A stretch of DNA of 64,000 bases from contig CAWBNK010000006.1 in the NCBI GenBank assembly GCA_963790065.1, positions 620,001 through 684,000 of the forward strand, in the 5' to 3' direction. Position 1 is the first letter of the stretch. The number at the start of each line of letters is the position of its first letter. Shown here one piece after another: positions 40,503 to 49,384 of the stretch. The position numbers and the translations under genes are program-made. The notes beneath the pieces are model-generated. The model saw only the letters and a program-made list of their open reading frames with translations. It searched no databases and had not been told where the DNA came from. The DNA is from Palsa-504 sp963790065. GTDB taxonomy: Bacteria; Actinomycetota; Actinomycetes; Streptosporangiales; Streptosporangiaceae.

Positions 40503-42923
40503 TCAAGCTTGGGTGGCGGCGTCGAGGTTTTCGCGGACGGTCTGGGTCATCTGGTGGTCGGGGCCGAGGTAGCGCTCGCAGTCGGTCAGGGCGCGCTGCA
40601 GCACCGCGACCACGTCGGACAGCCGGCCCACGGTGTAGTAGGCCGAGGCGAGGTTGCAGCGGGTAGTCAGCGTCTCCAGGTCACCCGCTCCGAGCATCCG
40701 CTCGCTGTCGGCCAGGGCCCGCTCGTACTGTGGGATCGCGTCGGTCAGCCGGCGCGCCTGCTGGTAGCAGGCGGCCAGGTTGGACCGGGCGGTGAGCGTG
40801 TCGCGGTGATCCCGGCCCTGCACCCGCTCCCGGTCGGCCAGCGTCCGCTCGTACTGCGGGAGCGCCTCCCGCAGCCGTCCCGCGCTGCGGTAGGCGTAGG
40901 CCAGGTTGGCCCGGGCCGCGATGGTGTCCGGGTGGTCCGGGCCCTCGACCCGTTCCCGGTCGGCCAGTACCCGCTCGTACTGGCCGATGGCGTCCTTCAG
41001 CTTTCCGGCCGTGCGGTACGCCGAGGCCAGGCTGGCCCGGGCCGCGATGGCGTCGGGGTGGTCGCGGCCGTGCATCCGCTCCTGGTCGGCCGCGGCCCGC
41101 TCGTACTCCCCGATCGCCTCCTTGGCCTGCCCGTTGGCCGCGTAGGCGGCCGCCAGGTGCGAGCGCGCGTCCAGCGTGGTGGGGTGGCCGGCGCCCAGCA
41201 GCCGCTCGGCATCGGTGAGCAGCATCTGGTAGGCGCTGATGGCGTCCTTGAGCATCCCGGCCGTGGCGTAGGCGTCAGCCAGGCTGGCCCGCGAGCCCAG
41301 CGTGACCGGATGGCCGGACCCGAGCAGCCGCTCGGAGTCGGCCACCGTCTGCTCGTGCAGGGCCACGGCGTCGGCCGGGCGCCCGGCCGACTGGTAGGCG
41401 TGGGCCAGGTGACCGCGGGCCGCGATGGTCTCGGCGTGCTCGGGGCCCTGGTTGCGCTCCCGGTCGGCCAGCGCGGCCTGGAACACCGAGATGGCCTCGG
41501 CCGACCGCCCGGCGGCCTCGTAGGCCGCGGCCAGCCGGTCCCTGGCCACCACCGAGTTGGCGTGCGCCGGTCCGAGCAGCTGGGTGCTGGTGGCCAGCAT
41601 GGACTGCCAGTAGGCGATGGCGGCGGCCGACAGCCTGCTGTTCTCCAGCGACAGCCCGACGCGGAACAGCAGCGGGTGGGCTTCGGTCTTCCACAGCACC
41701 CCGCCGTCGTTGGCCCGCAGGACCGCGGCGCAGTCCCGCAGTGCCTGATCGAGCTGCAGCCCGCCCTCGCCTTCCGGCCAGGTCTCGAGCAGCGCGTCGG
41801 CGGCCGCCAGCGCGACCTGCTCCAGGTCGGCCTGCGGCAGCCAGGCCCGCACGGCGGCCTGCACGCTGGCGTGCATCTGGACGGTGCGCACGGGGCTGGC
41901 CGGATCGACGGTGATCACGCCCACCGCGGCCAGGTTGCTGATCGCGGCGCGCACCATGTTCTGATCCGCGCCGCCGGCCGTGCTGGGCCGCCCGGCGATG
42001 TAGGTGCAGGCGGCGGGGCTGGTCAGGACCGCGCCGGGCACCCCGTGGTGATCCAGCATGGCGGTCAGCACCAGGGTGGGCCAGGCCAGCCCGGACGGCG
42101 GGAGGTCGTGCGCGCACTCGGCCGCGAGGGACCAGGTGGCCAGGATGGTGGCCGACACGCCGTCCACGTCGGACATGTGCTGGCGGCGCTCGTTCAGCGC
42201 CTGCCGGTATTCCCGGCAGCCCTGCCGGCGGGCGTTGATCACCGCGGTGGCCTGGGCCAGCCCGAGCGGCAGGCCGCCGAGGTCCTCGCCCAGGTCCAGT
42301 GCCTCGATGCGCTGGTCGGGGTGGTCGGTGAGCCGTGAACTGAGGTAGGACAGGGCCTCCCGCCTGGTCAGTCCGGACACCGGGACGACGGTGACGTCCT
42401 GGCCCTCGAACTCCGAGGCGGGCAGCCTGGTGGTGATCAGGACCCGGCCTGCGGCGCCGCTCGGCCACAGGCTCTCCAGGTCGGCCAGGGCGGCCAGGTC
42501 GTCGATGACCAGCGCCCACGGGCGCTTGGTGTGTGCCAGCCAGGAGACGAAGCGGGCGGCGGCCACCTCGGCTCCCTCGCCGTGATTGCTGGCATCTACC
42601 GTGTTGGCCGCCTGCGCGAAGCCGGTGATGACCGCCTCGGCATTGGTCGCGGTCACCCAGACCAGGACTTCGACCAGCCCGCTGTTCCACATGGCGTGGG
42701 CGAACTCGACCGCGAGCTGAGTCTTGCCTGTACCGCCCTGGTCGGCAGGCGCCACGTCGGTCTCGGCGCCGTGCACCAGCACGGCGGTCTGGCCGGGGTG
42801 CAGGCTGGTGGCTAGGTCAGGCCCGGTTTCCGCGCGCGTGTAATAGGTGTCGGCCAGCGGCGGCACGATCCCGGACAGCAGAATCCCCGGTTTCGTCGGC
42901 GTTCCGGGTTGCTGGGCGACCAC
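40503..42923 (-). CDS. STAND-type ATPase with C-terminal TPR array (paralog 1)
   Basis: The 806-residue protein begins at GTG 42923 (MVAQQPGTPTKPG; AGGAGAGG upstream). Residues about 55-330 are an NB-ARC/STAND NTPase: Walker A QGGTGKTQLAVEFAHA (63 onward), Walker B WALVIDDLAAL, sensor VLITTRLPASE and a winged-helix region. About residues 450-806 are eight or nine kinesin-light-chain-type TPRs with a 42-residue period (for example GPDHPDTIAARANLAYAYRS). Such proteins act as nucleotide-controlled switches in signalling or defence; the TPRs would sense a ligand. There is no recognisable N-terminal effector domain. It is paralogous to the next gene upstream. Confidence 0.9.
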   Translation of the reverse strand: MVAQQPGTPTKPGILLSGIVPPLADTYYTRAETGPDLATSLHPGQTAVLVHGAETDVAPADQGGTGKTQLAVEFAHAMWNSGLVEVLVWVTATNAEAVITGFAQAANTVDASNHGEGAEVAAARFVSWLAHTKRPWALVIDDLAALADLESLWPSGAAGRVLITTRLPASEFEGQDVTVVPVSGLTRREALSYLSSRLTDHPDQRIEALDLGEDLGGLPLGLAQATAVINARRQGCREYRQALNERRQHMSDVDGVSATILATWSLAAECAHDLPPSGLAWPTLVLTAMLDHHGVPGAVLTSPAACTYIAGRPSTAGGADQNMVRAAISNLAAVGVITVDPASPVRTVQMHASVQAAVRAWLPQADLEQVALAAADALLETWPEGEGGLQLDQALRDCAAVLRANDGGVLWKTEAHPLLFRVGLSLENSRLSAAAIAYWQSMLATSTQLLGPAHANSVVARDRLAAAYEAAGRSAEAISVFQAALADRERNQGPEHAETIAARGHLAHAYQSAGRPADAVALHEQTVADSERLLGSGHPVTLGSRASLADAYATAGMLKDAISAYQMLLTDAERLLGAGHPTTLDARSHLAAAYAANGQAKEAIGEYERAAADQERMHGRDHPDAIAARASLASAYRTAGKLKDAIGQYERVLADRERVEGPDHPDTIAARANLAYAYRSAGRLREALPQYERTLADRERVQGRDHRDTLTARSNLAACYQQARRLTDAIPQYERALADSERMLGAGDLETLTTRCNLASAYYTVGRLSDVVAVLQRALTDCERYLGPDHQMTQTVRENLDAATQA

Positions 42924-43367
42924 GTTCGAAAGCCTCTCCTGCCTGCTCCGGAGTCCGCATGGGCCGGACTCGTGGGCGCCGGGCCGCACATGCCGCGCAA
43001 CCAGGCACGTCTCGCATGATAATAAGGATCTTCGTGGCACGGTGACATGTCGCCATAAGTCAGATATCGAGTAATAGCGTCAAATCGTGCCTATCCGCGC
43101 ACAGTCTGTATGTCCTCCCGCTGGCCGAGTCTAGCGACCGCGGGCCGATCGCATGGCCGAAACGGGCCTAACAGGGTGTTAAGGGCTGATACCCGGCCCG
43201 GGCCTCCGAGTGCCGCCAGCTCTCACCTAGTGATAGGTAAGCCCAATGAGCTCAAGGGGGCCAAAGGGGTCATGGAGGCCAAAGGGATCAAAGGGATCAA
43301 AGGGCCAAGGGGCCAAGGGGCCAAGGGGCCAAGGGGCCAAGGGAGCCAGAGCCGATCCGGCGCCGCC
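42924..43367. other. Intergenic region between the two STAND genes
   Basis: 444 bp without a supported gene. Bases 43010-43110 are the most A/T-rich part and probably contain the promoter of the STAND-1 gene. A dyad ACCTA-GTGA-TAGGT lies at 43225-43238, followed by the purine-rich repeat array 43254-43346 just before the end of the STAND-2 gene. A collagen-like open frame reads through the array but has no start site support. Confidence 0.55.
43254..43346. repeat. Purine-rich tandem array, 9-bp units then 8-bp units
   Basis: The left part has 9-bp units of the type AAAGGGATC or AAGGGGGCC; from 43305 it changes to five 8-bp units of CCAAGGGG. The array is almost all purines on the + strand apart from CC or TC steps and lies about 20 bases past the STAND-2 stop. 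Confidence 0.85.
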
Positions 43368-45962
43368 TCAGGTGCCGGTCGCCGCCTCGAGGTTGTCGCG
43401 CACCGTCTGGGTCATCGGATGATCGGTGCCCAGATAGCGCTCGCTGTCGGCCAGGGTGCGCTGCAGCACCGCCACCACCTCCATCAGGCGGCCCGCGGCG
43501 AACAGGGCCGCGGCCAGACTGGACCGGGTGGTCAGCGTCTCCAGGTCCCCGGGGCCCAGCAGGCGCTCGCAGTCGGCCAGCGCCTGCTCGTACTGGGCGA
43601 TGGCGTCGGCGGACCGCCCGGCCTGCTGATAGGCGGCGGCCAGGTTGCAGCGCGCCGCGCGGGTGTCCGCGTGATCGGACCCCTGCACCCGCTCCCGGTC
43701 GGCCAGGGTGCGCTCGTAGCCCGGGATCGCCTCGCGGAGCTGTCCGGCCGTGCGGTAAGCGAAGGCCAGGTTGGCCCGGGCCGTCATGGTGTCCGGGTGA
43801 TCGGGCCCGCCGATCCGCTCCCGGTCATTGAGCACCCGCCGGTACTGCGCGATCGCGTCCTTCGGCTTGCCGCCGCGCCGGAACGCCGACGCCAGGCTGG
43901 CGCGGGCCGCGATGGTATCCGGGTGATCGGGGCCGCCCATCGCCTCGTAGTCCGCCAGCAGCCGCTTGTACAGCTCGATGGCCTGGCCTGGCTGTCCGTT
44001 GTCGGCGAAGGCGGCGGCCAGGCTGTCCCGCGCGCCCAGCGTGGTCGGGTGCCGCGGGCCTAGCATGCGGTCGCAGTCGCCCGCCAGCGACCGGTAGGCG
44101 GCCAGCGACTCCCTGCCCCGGCCGGCCGCCTGGTAGGCCTCGGCCAGGCCGGCCCGCGCGGCCAGGGTGACCGGGTGGCCGAGGCCGAGCTGCAGGCCGG
44201 CGTCCGAGACCATGTGCTCGTAGAGCACTACCGCCTCGGCGGCCCGGCCGGCGCTGGCGTAGGCGTGCGCGAGCCGGCCGCGGGCCGCGATGCTGTCCGG
44301 GTGCTCGGGTCCCTGGCCGCGGTCCCGGTCGGCCAGCGCGCCGGCGAACGTCGCGATCGCGTCGCCGAACCGCCTGGCCGACTCATACGCGATGGCCAGC
44401 CGGTCCCGGGCCGCCAGCGTGGTCGCGTGGCCGGGCCCGAGCCGCCGCGTGCCGATGGCCACCATGGATTGCCAGTACCCCATGGCCACCTCGCTCAGCC
44501 CGCCGTCTTCCAGGCTCCGGCCCAGGCGGAACAGCAGCGGATGGGCATCGGGCTGCCACAGCACGTCCTCCGCGATCCGGGCCTGCTCCCCGGGGGCCCC
44601 GGCGCGGCCGCCTGCGCCCTCTCCCCGGACCGTCTCGCCGACCAGGACCCCGTGGGCCTCGCCGCTCCCGGCCGCCTGGAGGGTGACGGTGCAGTCCCGC
44701 AGTGCCGCCTCGAGGTCGGCCGCGCTGTCCGCGGCCCCGGCCGGGAGCGGGCTGCCGGGTTCTGGCCAGGTCTGCGCCAGCGCGTCCGCGGCGGCCAGCA
44801 GGACGTACTCCAGGTCCGCGGGCGGCAGGTAGGCGCGCACCGCGGCCCGGACGCTGTCGTGCATCCGGACCGTGCGGGCCGGGCTCGCCGGGTCGATGCT
44901 GACCAGGCCGACCCGGGCCAGGTTGGTGATGGCGGCCCGGGCCAGGTTCTGATCCGCGGCCGCGGCCGCGCTCGGCCGGCCCGCGATGTAACCACACGCG
45001 GCCGGGCTGGTCAGCACGGCGCCGGGAATCCCGTGCGGGTCGAGCATGGCGGCCAGGGCCAAGGCCGGCCAGGCCAGGCCCGCGGGCACGAGCGCATGCG
45101 CGCATTCGGCGGCCAGCGACCAGGTGGCCAGGACCGCCGCCGACACGCCGTCCACCAGCTGGCCGGTCATGTGCTTACGCCGCTCGGAGAGCTGTATCCG
45201 GTACTCGCGGCAGCTCAGCCGGTTCACGTTCATGACGGCGGCGGCCTGGGCCAGGCCGAGCGGCAGGCCGTCGAGATCCTCGCCGAGGTCAAGCGCCTCG
45301 ACCCGCTGGTCGGGATCGTCGGTGAGCCGGGCACCCAGGTAGGACAGGGCTTCCCGGCGGCTGAACCCGCCCACCGGGACGATCTGCAGGCCCGGGGACC
45401 CGCCGGCCCCGGCGTCCCCGCCCAGGCCCGCAGCCGCCCAGGAACTGAAGGCCGCGGCGGGCAGCCGGGTGGTGATGACGACCTGGCCGGCCAGGCCTGA
45501 CGGCCACAGCCCCCGCAGGTCGGACAGGTCGGACAGGTCATCGATGACCAGCGCCCACGGCCGGTCGGTCCTGGCCAGCCAGGACAGCAAGGCGGTCGCG
45601 GCGGCCTCCGCGCCCGGCTCCGGATGGCCGGCCCCGACCATCTCGGCGGCCTGCGCGAACCCGGCCACGACCGACTCACGGTTCACGGCGCTGATCCAGA
45701 TCAGCACGTCGACGGCCCGGACGCCGCGCAGCGCGTGCATGAACTCCGAGGCCAGCTGGGTCTTGCCCGTGCCGCCCTGCTCGGCGGGCGCCGTCTCGGT
45801 CCGTGCGCCGTGGGTCAGTACCGCGGTCTGGCCGGGGAACAGGCCGGACCGCAGGTCGACGCCGGTCTCCTGCCGCTGGAAGTACGGGTCGGCGAGCGGC
45901 GGGATGATGCCCGACACCAGCAGCCCTGAGGGCGGCGGCGCTCCGGCCCGCTGCGCGACCAC
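43368..45962 (-). CDS. STAND-type ATPase with C-terminal TPR array (paralog 2)
   Basis: The 864-residue protein matches paralog 1 from end to end: the same MVAQ start and SGIIPPLADPYFQRQETG leader, Walker A QGGTGKTQLASEFMHA at the same residue number (63 onward), Walker B WALVIDDLSDL, VVITTRLPAAAF and a TPR array of GPDHPDTIAARASLASAFRR-type units. It is about 58 residues longer because of Gly/Ala-rich inserts near residue 175-195 and near 455-490. The GTG start has GGAGAGGG upstream. Its own terminator and the promoter region of paralog 1 separate the two, so they may be expressed differently. Confidence 0.9.
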   Translation of the reverse strand: MVAQRAGAPPPSGLLVSGIIPPLADPYFQRQETGVDLRSGLFPGQTAVLTHGARTETAPAEQGGTGKTQLASEFMHALRGVRAVDVLIWISAVNRESVVAGFAQAAEMVGAGHPEPGAEAAATALLSWLARTDRPWALVIDDLSDLSDLRGLWPSGLAGQVVITTRLPAAAFSSWAAAGLGGDAGAGGSPGLQIVPVGGFSRREALSYLGARLTDDPDQRVEALDLGEDLDGLPLGLAQAAAVMNVNRLSCREYRIQLSERRKHMTGQLVDGVSAAVLATWSLAAECAHALVPAGLAWPALALAAMLDPHGIPGAVLTSPAACGYIAGRPSAAAAADQNLARAAITNLARVGLVSIDPASPARTVRMHDSVRAAVRAYLPPADLEYVLLAAADALAQTWPEPGSPLPAGAADSAADLEAALRDCTVTLQAAGSGEAHGVLVGETVRGEGAGGRAGAPGEQARIAEDVLWQPDAHPLLFRLGRSLEDGGLSEVAMGYWQSMVAIGTRRLGPGHATTLAARDRLAIAYESARRFGDAIATFAGALADRDRGQGPEHPDSIAARGRLAHAYASAGRAAEAVVLYEHMVSDAGLQLGLGHPVTLAARAGLAEAYQAAGRGRESLAAYRSLAGDCDRMLGPRHPTTLGARDSLAAAFADNGQPGQAIELYKRLLADYEAMGGPDHPDTIAARASLASAFRRGGKPKDAIAQYRRVLNDRERIGGPDHPDTMTARANLAFAYRTAGQLREAIPGYERTLADRERVQGSDHADTRAARCNLAAAYQQAGRSADAIAQYEQALADCERLLGPGDLETLTTRSSLAAALFAAGRLMEVVAVLQRTLADSERYLGTDHPMTQTVRDNLEAATGT

Positions 45963-46690
45963 GCTGACACCCTCTCCGCATCGCTCGGCGGTCGGCAGGC
46001 GATCCCTGACTCGGCCGCGGCCAACTCCTCCCCGCGCGAGCGGTCGTGGCCCAGTCGAGGGCTGCCCGCGATGACGCGCGATCCCGCACCTCTAGCTCCC
46101 ATGTGTGGCGTCCTGAGAGCATGAGGTCGCTGCGGGTCACCTTCCTGCACGTGCAGCGCAGTCCGGCATAAGGGCATGCTAGTGGCGGTTCCGGCCGATG
46201 ACCATAAGTTGCGAAAAGCCCTCCAGGCGGCTGACAAAATTGTCGGCACCCGTCCGCCATAGCCGCGATTGTTAGGTTTTCACCTACTTTAGAGTAAGAC
46301 GTAATGATCTGTAACGGCGTCGCTGCTCATCGTCATCCAAGGGGCGAGCGAGACTCCACGTGACCGCGTCCACACGGTGAGACGCCCGCAGCTAAGGTAC
46401 GTTCTTTCGCCATTCTGGCCAGGCCGGTCGCCCCCGGTCGCCTCCGGTCGCGGCCAGTCGCCTTCGGCCGCTAACGGTCGCCGCCCGGCGCTACCGGGTC
46501 GCCTGTCCCCGGCTCCGTTTTGCCCCCTCGCGGCCGACATTTATGGCATAACAGGTTTCGTGAGTATCACGGCGACGTATCCGTTCATTACATAATTGAA
46601 ACCGTATGTTTACGTCGAACGTGCAGGATCATGGCGCAGGCAGCATCCCCGGCACATCACCAGGCAACCCCAAGCACTCTGGAGCAACAG
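45963..46690. other. Divergent intergenic region between STAND-2 and the NCS1 permease
   Basis: About 730 bp without a supported gene. It includes the STAND-2 leader, a dyad TAGGT-TTTC-ACCTA at 46273-46286 within an A/T-rich stretch (likely promoter DNA), a set of 10-bp phased repeats at 46424-46483, and a second A/T-rich patch at 46545-46615 that probably holds the permease promoter. An in-frame ATG at 46631 could extend the permease by 20 residues. Confidence 0.55.
46424..46483. repeat. Six phased 10-bp repeats upstream of the NCS1 permease
   Basis: Consecutive 10-base blocks starting at 46424 read CCGGTCGCCC, CCGGTCGCCT, CCGGTCGCGG, CCAGTCGCCT, TCGGCCGCTA and ACGGTCGCCG. A period of 10 bp puts every GGTCGC core on the same face of the DNA helix, about 200 bp upstream of the permease start. 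Confidence 0.6.
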
Positions 46691-48166
46691 ATGGGTGGCA
46701 ACATGGTCGCGGGCAGGCACGGTAAGACGCAGCGGCTGGAAGAGGTGCCGCAGGAGTACGCGGCCTTCAAGATCGAGCAGCGCGGCATCGACCTGATCCC
46801 GGACGCCGAGCGCAAGATGCGTCCGTCCGGCCTGTTCTGGCTCTGGTCGGGCGCCGTGTTCAACGTCGAGTTCCTCTTCTACGGCACGCTGATCATGACC
46901 TTCGGCCTGACCGTGACCCAGGCCATCATCGCCATCCTCGTGGCCAACTTGGGCTACGCGTTCCTCGGGCTCGCCAGCCTGCAGGGCCCGAAGACCGGCA
47001 CCACCGCGTTCATGGTCAGCCGGGCGCCGTTCGGCCAGAACGGGAACCGGCTGGTGGCCCTGTTCAACTGGGTCACCCAGGTCGGATTCGAGATCGAGGG
47101 CATCTACTTCGTCGTCGCCACCGTGATCCTGCTGTTCTCCCTGCACGGCAGCAAGCTCGACGGGCCGGCCAAGATCGCGGTGATCATCGTCGCGGCCCTG
47201 ATCCAGATGATCATGCCGCTGCTCGGCCACGCCACGATCAGCAAGATCCTGCGCTACCTGGCCTACGTGTTCATCGTGTTCTTCGCGGTGCTGGCCGGGT
47301 TCACCTTCAACCGGCTGCACCTGGGCGCCTTCCACGCCAAGCCGGTGTCGTTCGCGGTGTGGACCACCGCGCTGGTGGTGCTCATCTCGGTCGGCGGCCT
47401 GGGCTGGACGGAGAACGGCAACGACTACTCGCGGTACCTGCCGCGGAACACCCCAGGCTCCAGCACGTTCTGGGCGGCCACCCTGGGCGGCGCGATCCCG
47501 TCCATCATCCTGGAGATCCTCGGCGTGCTCGCCTACACGATCACGACCAAGACGGTCGGCATCGCGCAGATCGGCGTGCCGGACACCTTCCCGAGCTGGT
47601 TCGTCACGCCGTTCCTGATCTTCGCCGTCTTCCAGCTGCTGTCCATCAACACCATCGACATGTACTCTTCTGGCGTCACGCTGCAGGCCCTGGGCCTGCC
47701 GGTCCGCCGCTGGGGTGCGGTCATCATCGACACCGTCGTGTGCGCCGTTATCACCGGCATCATCTTGTTCCACGGGAACTTCTACACCGACTTCTCCGGG
47801 TTCCTGCTCTACATCGTGGTCTGGCTGGCGCCCTGGTTCGCCATCCTGCTCACTGACTACGTGCTCCGCGGCCGGGAGTACCACGCTCTGTCGCTGCGGT
47901 CGACCCGGGACGGCCTGTACTGGCGCAACGGCGGCATCCACTGGCCCGCCATCATCGCCCAGGTGGCCGGTATGGTCGCCGCGCTGCTGTGGATCAACGC
48001 GAGCTTCGCCTTCCCGGCCTACGCCGGGCCGATCTCCAATCACTTCCCCGGCCTGAACGGCGGGGACTTCAGCTGGGCCATCGGCATCGTCGTCGGCGGG
48101 CTGGTCTACTGGGCGCTGGCCGGCCGCAGCGTGCGGCAGGAGGAAGCCCAGGTCACCCGGGCCTGA
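46691..48166 (+). CDS. NCS1-family nucleobase permease (cytosine/purine type)
   Basis: The 491-residue membrane protein has about twelve transmembrane segments and the NCS1 pattern: RKMRPSGLFWLWSGAVFNVE near the start, SLQGPKTGTTAFMVSRAPFG in helix 3 and GWTENGNDYSRYLPRNTPG, a conserved cytosine/purine permease loop. It should import cytosine, a purine or a related base with a cation. ATG 46691 is chosen because GGAG lies six bases upstream. The adenosine-deaminase-like gene follows after 7 bp, so imported base and deaminase are probably linked, as in other uptake-deamination pairs. Confidence 0.9.
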   Translation: MGGNMVAGRHGKTQRLEEVPQEYAAFKIEQRGIDLIPDAERKMRPSGLFWLWSGAVFNVEFLFYGTLIMTFGLTVTQAIIAILVANLGYAFLGLASLQGPKTGTTAFMVSRAPFGQNGNRLVALFNWVTQVGFEIEGIYFVVATVILLFSLHGSKLDGPAKIAVIIVAALIQMIMPLLGHATISKILRYLAYVFIVFFAVLAGFTFNRLHLGAFHAKPVSFAVWTTALVVLISVGGLGWTENGNDYSRYLPRNTPGSSTFWAATLGGAIPSIILEILGVLAYTITTKTVGIAQIGVPDTFPSWFVTPFLIFAVFQLLSINTIDMYSSGVTLQALGLPVRRWGAVIIDTVVCAVITGIILFHGNFYTDFSGFLLYIVVWLAPWFAILLTDYVLRGREYHALSLRSTRDGLYWRNGGIHWPAIIAQVAGMVAALLWINASFAFPAYAGPISNHFPGLNGGDFSWAIGIVVGGLVYWALAGRSVRQEEAQVTRA

Positions 48167-48173
48167 GGCGGCC

Positions 48174-49196
48174 GTGCGCGAGCTCGCGGCCTTCATCGCC
48201 GGGCTGCCCAAGGCGGAACTGCACCTGCACCTCGAGGGCACCCTGGAGCCTGAGCTCAAATTCGAGCTGGCGGCGCGCAACGGGGTCCGCCTGCCCTACG
48301 CCTCCGCCGCCAGCATGCGGTCCGGCTATGCCTTCACCGACCTGACCTCGTTCCTGGCCGCCTACTACGAGGGCATGACGGTACTGCTGGCCGAGCGGGA
48401 CTTTTACGACCTGGCCATGGCGTACTTCCGCCGGGCCAGCGCCGAGCACGTGGTCTACGCCGAGGTCTTCTTCGATCCCCAGGCCCACACCAGCCGCGGG
48501 ATACCGTTCGAGACCGTGATCGGCGGGCTGCACCGCGCCCGGCTGGACGCGCAGGCCGGACTCGGCCTGCGCGTCCAGCTCATCATGTGCTTCCTGCGCG
48601 ACATGTCCGCCGATTCCGCGGCGCAGACCCTCGAGCAGTCCCTGCCGCACCGCGACAAGATCGTCGGAGTGGGCCTGGACTCCGACGAGCGGGATAACCC
48701 CCCGGTCAAGTTCAAGCAGGTCTTCGCCCAGGCCCGCGAGGCGGGCTACCGCCTCACCATGCACTGCGACGTCGACCAGGCCGACTCGGTGGACCACATC
48801 TGGCAGTGCCTGGACGACATCGGGGTCGAGCGGATCGACCATGGCGTCAACTGCGTCGAGGACGACGCGCTGGTGGCGCGGCTCAGCCGCGACGGCATCG
48901 GGCTGACCGTGTGCCCGGTCTCCAACCGGTGGGTGACCGACGGCCTGAAGGCCGCCGAGCTCAAGACCCTGCTCGACCGGTCGGTGCGGGCCACGGTGAA
49001 CTCCGACGACCCGGCCTACTTCGGCGCGTACGTGAACCAGAACCTGGCCGCCGCCCAGGAGGCCGCCGGCCTGACCTCGGCCGAACTGGCCCGGCTGGCC
49101 CGCCACTCCTTCGAGATCGCCTGGCTCCCCCCCGCCGACCGCGACCGCTACCTAGCCGACCTGGACACCTACCTCCGCCACTCCGCCCCGCCCTAA
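48174..49196 (+). CDS. Adenosine/adenine deaminase-like amidohydrolase
   Basis: The 340-residue protein has the adenosine deaminase fold: AELHLHLEGTLEPEL for two metal histidines, a central metal His in LTMHCDVDQADSV, ERIDHGVNCVEDD and ATVNSDDPAYFGAYV with the metal Asp. Where adenosine deaminases have HAGE (the Glu is catalytic; see the other add gene at 13692) this one has HCDV. A related HCD segment is found in cytosine deaminase. Co-location with a nucleobase permease suggests a free base as substrate, but that is inferred. The start is GTG, 8 bases after the permease stop. Confidence 0.85.
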   Translation: MRELAAFIAGLPKAELHLHLEGTLEPELKFELAARNGVRLPYASAASMRSGYAFTDLTSFLAAYYEGMTVLLAERDFYDLAMAYFRRASAEHVVYAEVFFDPQAHTSRGIPFETVIGGLHRARLDAQAGLGLRVQLIMCFLRDMSADSAAQTLEQSLPHRDKIVGVGLDSDERDNPPVKFKQVFAQAREAGYRLTMHCDVDQADSVDHIWQCLDDIGVERIDHGVNCVEDDALVARLSRDGIGLTVCPVSNRWVTDGLKAAELKTLLDRSVRATVNSDDPAYFGAYVNQNLAAAQEAAGLTSAELARLARHSFEIAWLPPADRDRYLADLDTYLRHSAPP

Positions 49197-49202
49197 AGCC
49201 CT

Positions 49203-49303
49203 CCGTCATTCCGCGCCTGCCCAAACCGCCGTCATCCCGCGCCGGCCCAAACCGGCCGTCATCCCGCCCGCCCAAACCGCCGTCATCCCGCGTCGGCCCA
49301 AAG
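49203..49303. repeat. Four tandem 24-bp units after the deaminase gene
   Basis: Units of the type CCGTCATCCCGCGCCGGCCC plus AAAC start at 49203, 49229, 49256 and 49280, separated by two or three bases. They lie directly after the stop of the deaminase-like gene and before the hairpin at 49391. Confidence 0.8.
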
Positions 49304-49384
49304 TCGGCCGCCGCCTCACCCCTACCGCGCCGACGCGGTACTCCCGTGACCCATGTGACGCCTGTGCCTCCTTAAAGTGGCGCC

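Noticed and set aside
43110..44063. A collagen-like open frame (KGAKG, KGIKGIKG) through the purine-rich array
   Set aside because: It has no ribosome-binding site, depends on the tandem repeat and then runs antisense to STAND-2.
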